Position numbers and translations under genes: made by a program. Shown in pieces: positions 61,682 through 64,000 of a DNA stretch of 64,000 bases. Within the stretch, counting starts at the first letter, position 1. Each line of letters opens with the position of its first letter. The notes under the pieces were generated by a model, which was not told the origin of the DNA, did not search any database, and saw only the letters and a program-made list of their open reading frames with translations. Origin of the DNA: QHXW01 sp035280425 (lineage in GTDB: Bacteria; Acidobacteriota; Terriglobia; Bryobacterales; Bryobacteraceae); NCBI GenBank assembly GCA_035280425.1, contig DATEFW010000024.1, positions 62,001 through 126,000 on the forward strand, given 5' to 3'.

Positions 61682-63064
61682 TTAGCTGGACGTCTTCTTG
61701 CGCCAGCCCTCGAGTTCCCGGGTCATCTGGCCGCGCTCGACCAGATATCTCTCGTTGCCGTACTGATTCACTTTCTCGCGCGGGTCGCTCGCGAGATCAA
61801 AGAATTCATTAGGTCCGCTGCCGTTGTTGCGAAGAACCAGCTTGTATCGCGGGTCCCGCACCATCTCGGTGTTGCGATATTGTCCAAACACAACGGTACG
61901 CCACGGCAATTTTTTAGGCAAGGGCTTGCCGGTTGCCAAAGCGAGATAACTACGCCCGCACAGATTGCGCGCCGGCAAGTCCGCGCCGGTGAGGTCACAA
62001 ATCGTCGGCACGAAGTCGTATGCGCTGACCAGCTCGGGCCGCACACCCTGCGCCGGGACATGGCCCAGCCAGTGCCAGATCATCGGCGCCTGTACCACTT
62101 CTTCGTACATGTTGATCGGATCGGTCGCGAGCCCGCTGCTCCATGCGCCGTGCCGGCCAAGCAGATATCCACTGTCGCTGGTGAAAACGATCAGCGTATT
62201 TTCTCGAAGCCCGCGCTCCTGTAATTTCGCAATCAGCCGCGGAATCTGATCGTCGAGCGCCGTCACCGCGGCGGCCGCTTTCCGGCAGTTCCCGACGACA
62301 TCGCCCAGGTAGTTCTTGTCGCCCAGTGCATTCGCCGCACGCGGCTCCCAGCCGGTGGTTGTAAACTCGGCCTTCGCGTAGATTTCGTAATATCGTGCCG
62401 GATGGCCGTCGTATGGCGGATGCGGATTGGGATAGCTGATAGTCAAGAAGAACGGCTTGGACGGGTTCTGCCGCTCGATGAACTGTGAGGCCTTTGCGGT
62501 GATGATGTCGGTCAGATAGCCTTTCTCGGTGGCGGCCTGGCCGTTCGCGCTCATCCGCGGATCCTGGTAACTGGTCGCACCATCGTACAGCCAGGTATGC
62601 CAGAAGCGAAATCCATGCTGCGGATTTTGATCGTCGCCCATGTGCCACTTGCCCGCGTACCCGCACTCATAACCCTGACCCGCCAGCACATCGGAGAGCA
62701 TGATCTCATTGTGAAATGACGCCGGTGGCGCCGCTTGCCCCTGCGGCGGATTTTCGATCGGCTCCTGCGTCAGAAAATCCTGAATCCCGTGCTGGCGCGG
62801 CAAGCGTCCGGTAAACAGCGTGGCGCGGCTCGGCGAGCAGGCCGGCGTGCACACCAGATGATTTTGGAAACGCGTGCCCGCTTGCGCAAGTCGATCGATG
62901 TTCGGCGTCCGGATCTCCTGGTTTCCGAAGCAGCCGAGCATCCACGACGCAAGATCGTCGGCCATGATCAAAACGATATTGGGATGCAAGGCCGGGCTAT
63001 GCTTTTTCGCGAATACCGGCAGACCCAGGGCCCCCATCAAAAAATATCTGCGGTTAAAAGGCAT
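61682..63064 (-). CDS. Exported type I sulfatase
   Basis: 460 residues from the ATG at 63064; an ATG seven codons upstream is possible. A Tat-like leader with an Arg pair (NRRYFLMGALGLPVF) precedes the alkaline-phosphatase-like fold: IVLIMADDLASWMLGCFGN (metal-binding Asp pair) and CSPSRATLFTGR, in which Cys76 would become formylglycine. KWHMGDD and FTSDSGYLLGRHG complete the active site. It should release sulfate from a sulfated sugar or other ester. A formylglycine-maturing enzyme is not in the window. Confidence 0.92.
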   Translation of the reverse strand: MPFNRRYFLMGALGLPVFAKKHSPALHPNIVLIMADDLASWMLGCFGNQEIRTPNIDRLAQAGTRFQNHLVCTPACSPSRATLFTGRLPRQHGIQDFLTQEPIENPPQGQAAPPASFHNEIMLSDVLAGQGYECGYAGKWHMGDDQNPQHGFRFWHTWLYDGATSYQDPRMSANGQAATEKGYLTDIITAKASQFIERQNPSKPFFLTISYPNPHPPYDGHPARYYEIYAKAEFTTTGWEPRAANALGDKNYLGDVVGNCRKAAAAVTALDDQIPRLIAKLQERGLRENTLIVFTSDSGYLLGRHGAWSSGLATDPINMYEEVVQAPMIWHWLGHVPAQGVRPELVSAYDFVPTICDLTGADLPARNLCGRSYLALATGKPLPKKLPWRTVVFGQYRNTEMVRDPRYKLVLRNNGSGPNEFFDLASDPREKVNQYGNERYLVERGQMTRELEGWRKKTSS

Positions 63065-63155
63065 ACTGAAGTTTAATGATGCCATAGACGTGCCCGGCGG
63101 TTACGTTCCGTCCCGCCAACGCCCTTTGCTAAACTGAGAAGGCAATCCCCCTACA

Positions 63156-63232
63156 GGCGGCGTAGCTCAGTTGGTTAGAGCGAGGGTCTCATAATCCCTA
63201 GGTCGAGCGTTCGAGTCGCTCCGCCGCCACCA
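63156..63232 (+). tRNA. tRNA-Met (elongator type, anticodon CAT)
   Basis: A 77-base cloverleaf with encoded CCA: acceptor GGCGGCG pairs with CGCCGCC, the D-arm is GCTC...GAGC, the anticodon loop is CTCATAA and the T-arm is GAGCG-TTCGAGT-CGCTC. The body resembles elongator tRNA-Met of other bacteria more than initiator tRNA; tRNA-Ile2 with a modified CAT anticodon cannot be fully excluded. Confidence 0.94.
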
Positions 63233-63276
63233 CGAATCGGAACGAGAAGGACGGCCGCTTCCGCGTATGTTCGTCT

Positions 63277-63858
63277 TCACTGTTTCTTCGCGCGCTGATT
63301 CTGGAACACCATATCCGTCGGGCGAATCCTTTTTTCCCGGCAATAAGCGAGATACAAATAACCGTAGCTGTGAGTGATGTAGTCGTGCGGCGAAAATCCG
63401 AGCAGTTTGGCGATGCGATCGATCCACCGCGGGCTCCCCTCGATCTCCAGGAAATTGCCGATCGGTGTTTCGTCCAGAAGCACTTTTCCGGATGCCGGTG
63501 AATTGGAGTACTCCGTGCGGAACTTCTCGTAGCGAAAGACAGGGCGGTAACCCATCTGCTCGAAAATCTCTTCTATCCGATTGCTGTCCCGCAGTTCGAT
63601 CTCGATTTCCGGCCGCTGTTTGTACTTGCTCGCCTGCGCGGGCCCTTTGTAGGTGAGTATCGTTTTACCGTTGGTAACCCGCACCCGGATCAGCTTGCCC
63701 TGCTTGCGCAGGGTGCACTTGGCGGTATCGAACAGGCAGTTCGACTCTTTTACGCGCGGCTTGGTAACGTGCAAACCTGCCTTCTGCAGGCGCCGCCGCA
63801 CCTTCCCAAGCTTGCCCTCCAGGCGCAGCTTGATTTCGGTTTCGATTTTCAATCGCAC
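63277..63858 (-). CDS. CYTH-domain protein (class IV adenylate cyclase-like)
   Basis: 193 residues from a GTG start; a TTG two codons in is possible. The CYTH signature EIKLRL (ExExK-type) lies at the N-terminus, and RVRVTNGKTILTYKGP and EIEIELRD supply the charged strands of the tunnel. The C-terminal LLDETPIGNFLEIEGSPRWI is characteristic of the CyaB-type branch. Members act on triphosphates, making cAMP or hydrolysing thiamine triphosphate; which applies here is unclear. Confidence 0.85.
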   Translation of the reverse strand: MRLKIETEIKLRLEGKLGKVRRRLQKAGLHVTKPRVKESNCLFDTAKCTLRKQGKLIRVRVTNGKTILTYKGPAQASKYKQRPEIEIELRDSNRIEEIFEQMGYRPVFRYEKFRTEYSNSPASGKVLLDETPIGNFLEIEGSPRWIDRIAKLLGFSPHDYITHSYGYLYLAYCREKRIRPTDMVFQNQRAKKQ

Positions 63859-63939
63859 ACAGTAAATTATTGCCTAAGCGGGTGTCAACTGATGGGCGTG
63901 GCAACTGACAATCCGCCGCCGCAGTGGTACAAGAATGAG

Positions 63940-64000
63940 ATGATTCGAATCGTTCTGTGCTTTGCTCTAGCCGCATGCACGGCCTCCGCTCAGGACTGGG
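63940..64000 (+). CDS. Start of an exported protein, cut by the window edge
   Basis: An ATG at 63940 opens MIRIVLCFALAACTASAQDW, a complete-looking signal peptide, and the frame stays open to the last base. An in-frame ATG at 63892 would add 16 residues and bury the leader, so the later start is preferred. The mature protein is not visible, so no function can be given. Confidence 0.5.
   Translation, partial: MIRIVLCFALAACTASAQDW

Noticed and set aside
63167..63427. Short minus-strand frame across the tRNA
   Set aside because: It runs through a complete tRNA cloverleaf and the end of the CYTH gene.

Overview
The window reads as chromosomal DNA of a high-GC, diderm soil-type bacterium, most probably an acidobacterium of the Solibacter/Bryobacter kind. 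This is an inference from gene content: an Oar-like TonB receptor with a carboxypeptidase-regulatory domain, a cytochrome-fused PQQ dehydrogenase, many Tat-exported sugar isomerases/oxidoreductases, a DUF1080 protein, BshA (bacillithiol), a class D sortase and a likely selenoprotein. TGA is used as an ordinary stop by many genes here, so the standard bacterial code applies.

Layout. 0-6.2 kb: an exported beta-rich protein, a polyprenyl-phosphate sugar transferase, an orotate phosphoribosyltransferase-like protein, a full-length Ada and an exported HExxH protein. 6.2-6.5 kb is a non-coding stretch with DnaA-box-like sites and palindromes. 6.5-15.2 kb: an SSS symporter, an exported FAM173-like methyltransferase, and a glycan/thiol block (GT39-like protein, BshA, GT87-like protein, cellulose-synthase-like GT2). 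15.2-25.3 kb: a fused anthranilate synthase, a divergent thioredoxin-like gene with an in-frame TGA followed by a textbook bacterial SECIS hairpin, a hydroxypyruvate-isomerase-like protein, an OmpA lipoprotein, a Gfo/Idh/MocA oxidoreductase, a solitary Cas6-like RAMP protein, an arsenosugar pair (AhpD-like peroxidase and ArsS) and two exported proteins.

25.6-39.7 kb is one long forward type VI secretion operon: tssB, tssC, hcp, tagJ, tssA, tssE, tssF, tssG, clpV, vgrG, a DUF6931-like gene and PAAR. It encodes sheath, tube, most of the baseplate, spike and recycling ATPase, but tssJ, tssK, tssL and tssM are not present. 39.7-52.8 kb: a DUF1080 protein, a sortase with its LPKTG substrate, MetF, the Oar-like receptor, a TPR protein, a CBM9-like protein, the PQQ dehydrogenase, CysE and a matrixin-like protease.

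52.8-64 kb: a MEMO-family protein with an extra N-terminal domain, a methyltransferase, an M48 protease, an ABC-2 exporter with DinB, tandem sugar-isomerase paralogues, a class V aminotransferase, a sulfatase, tRNA-Met(CAT), a CYTH protein and a truncated exported protein. The strongest hidden signal is the selenoprotein at 17465-18028, which an ordinary gene caller would split or drop. No CRISPR array, insertion sequence, prophage or rRNA was seen.
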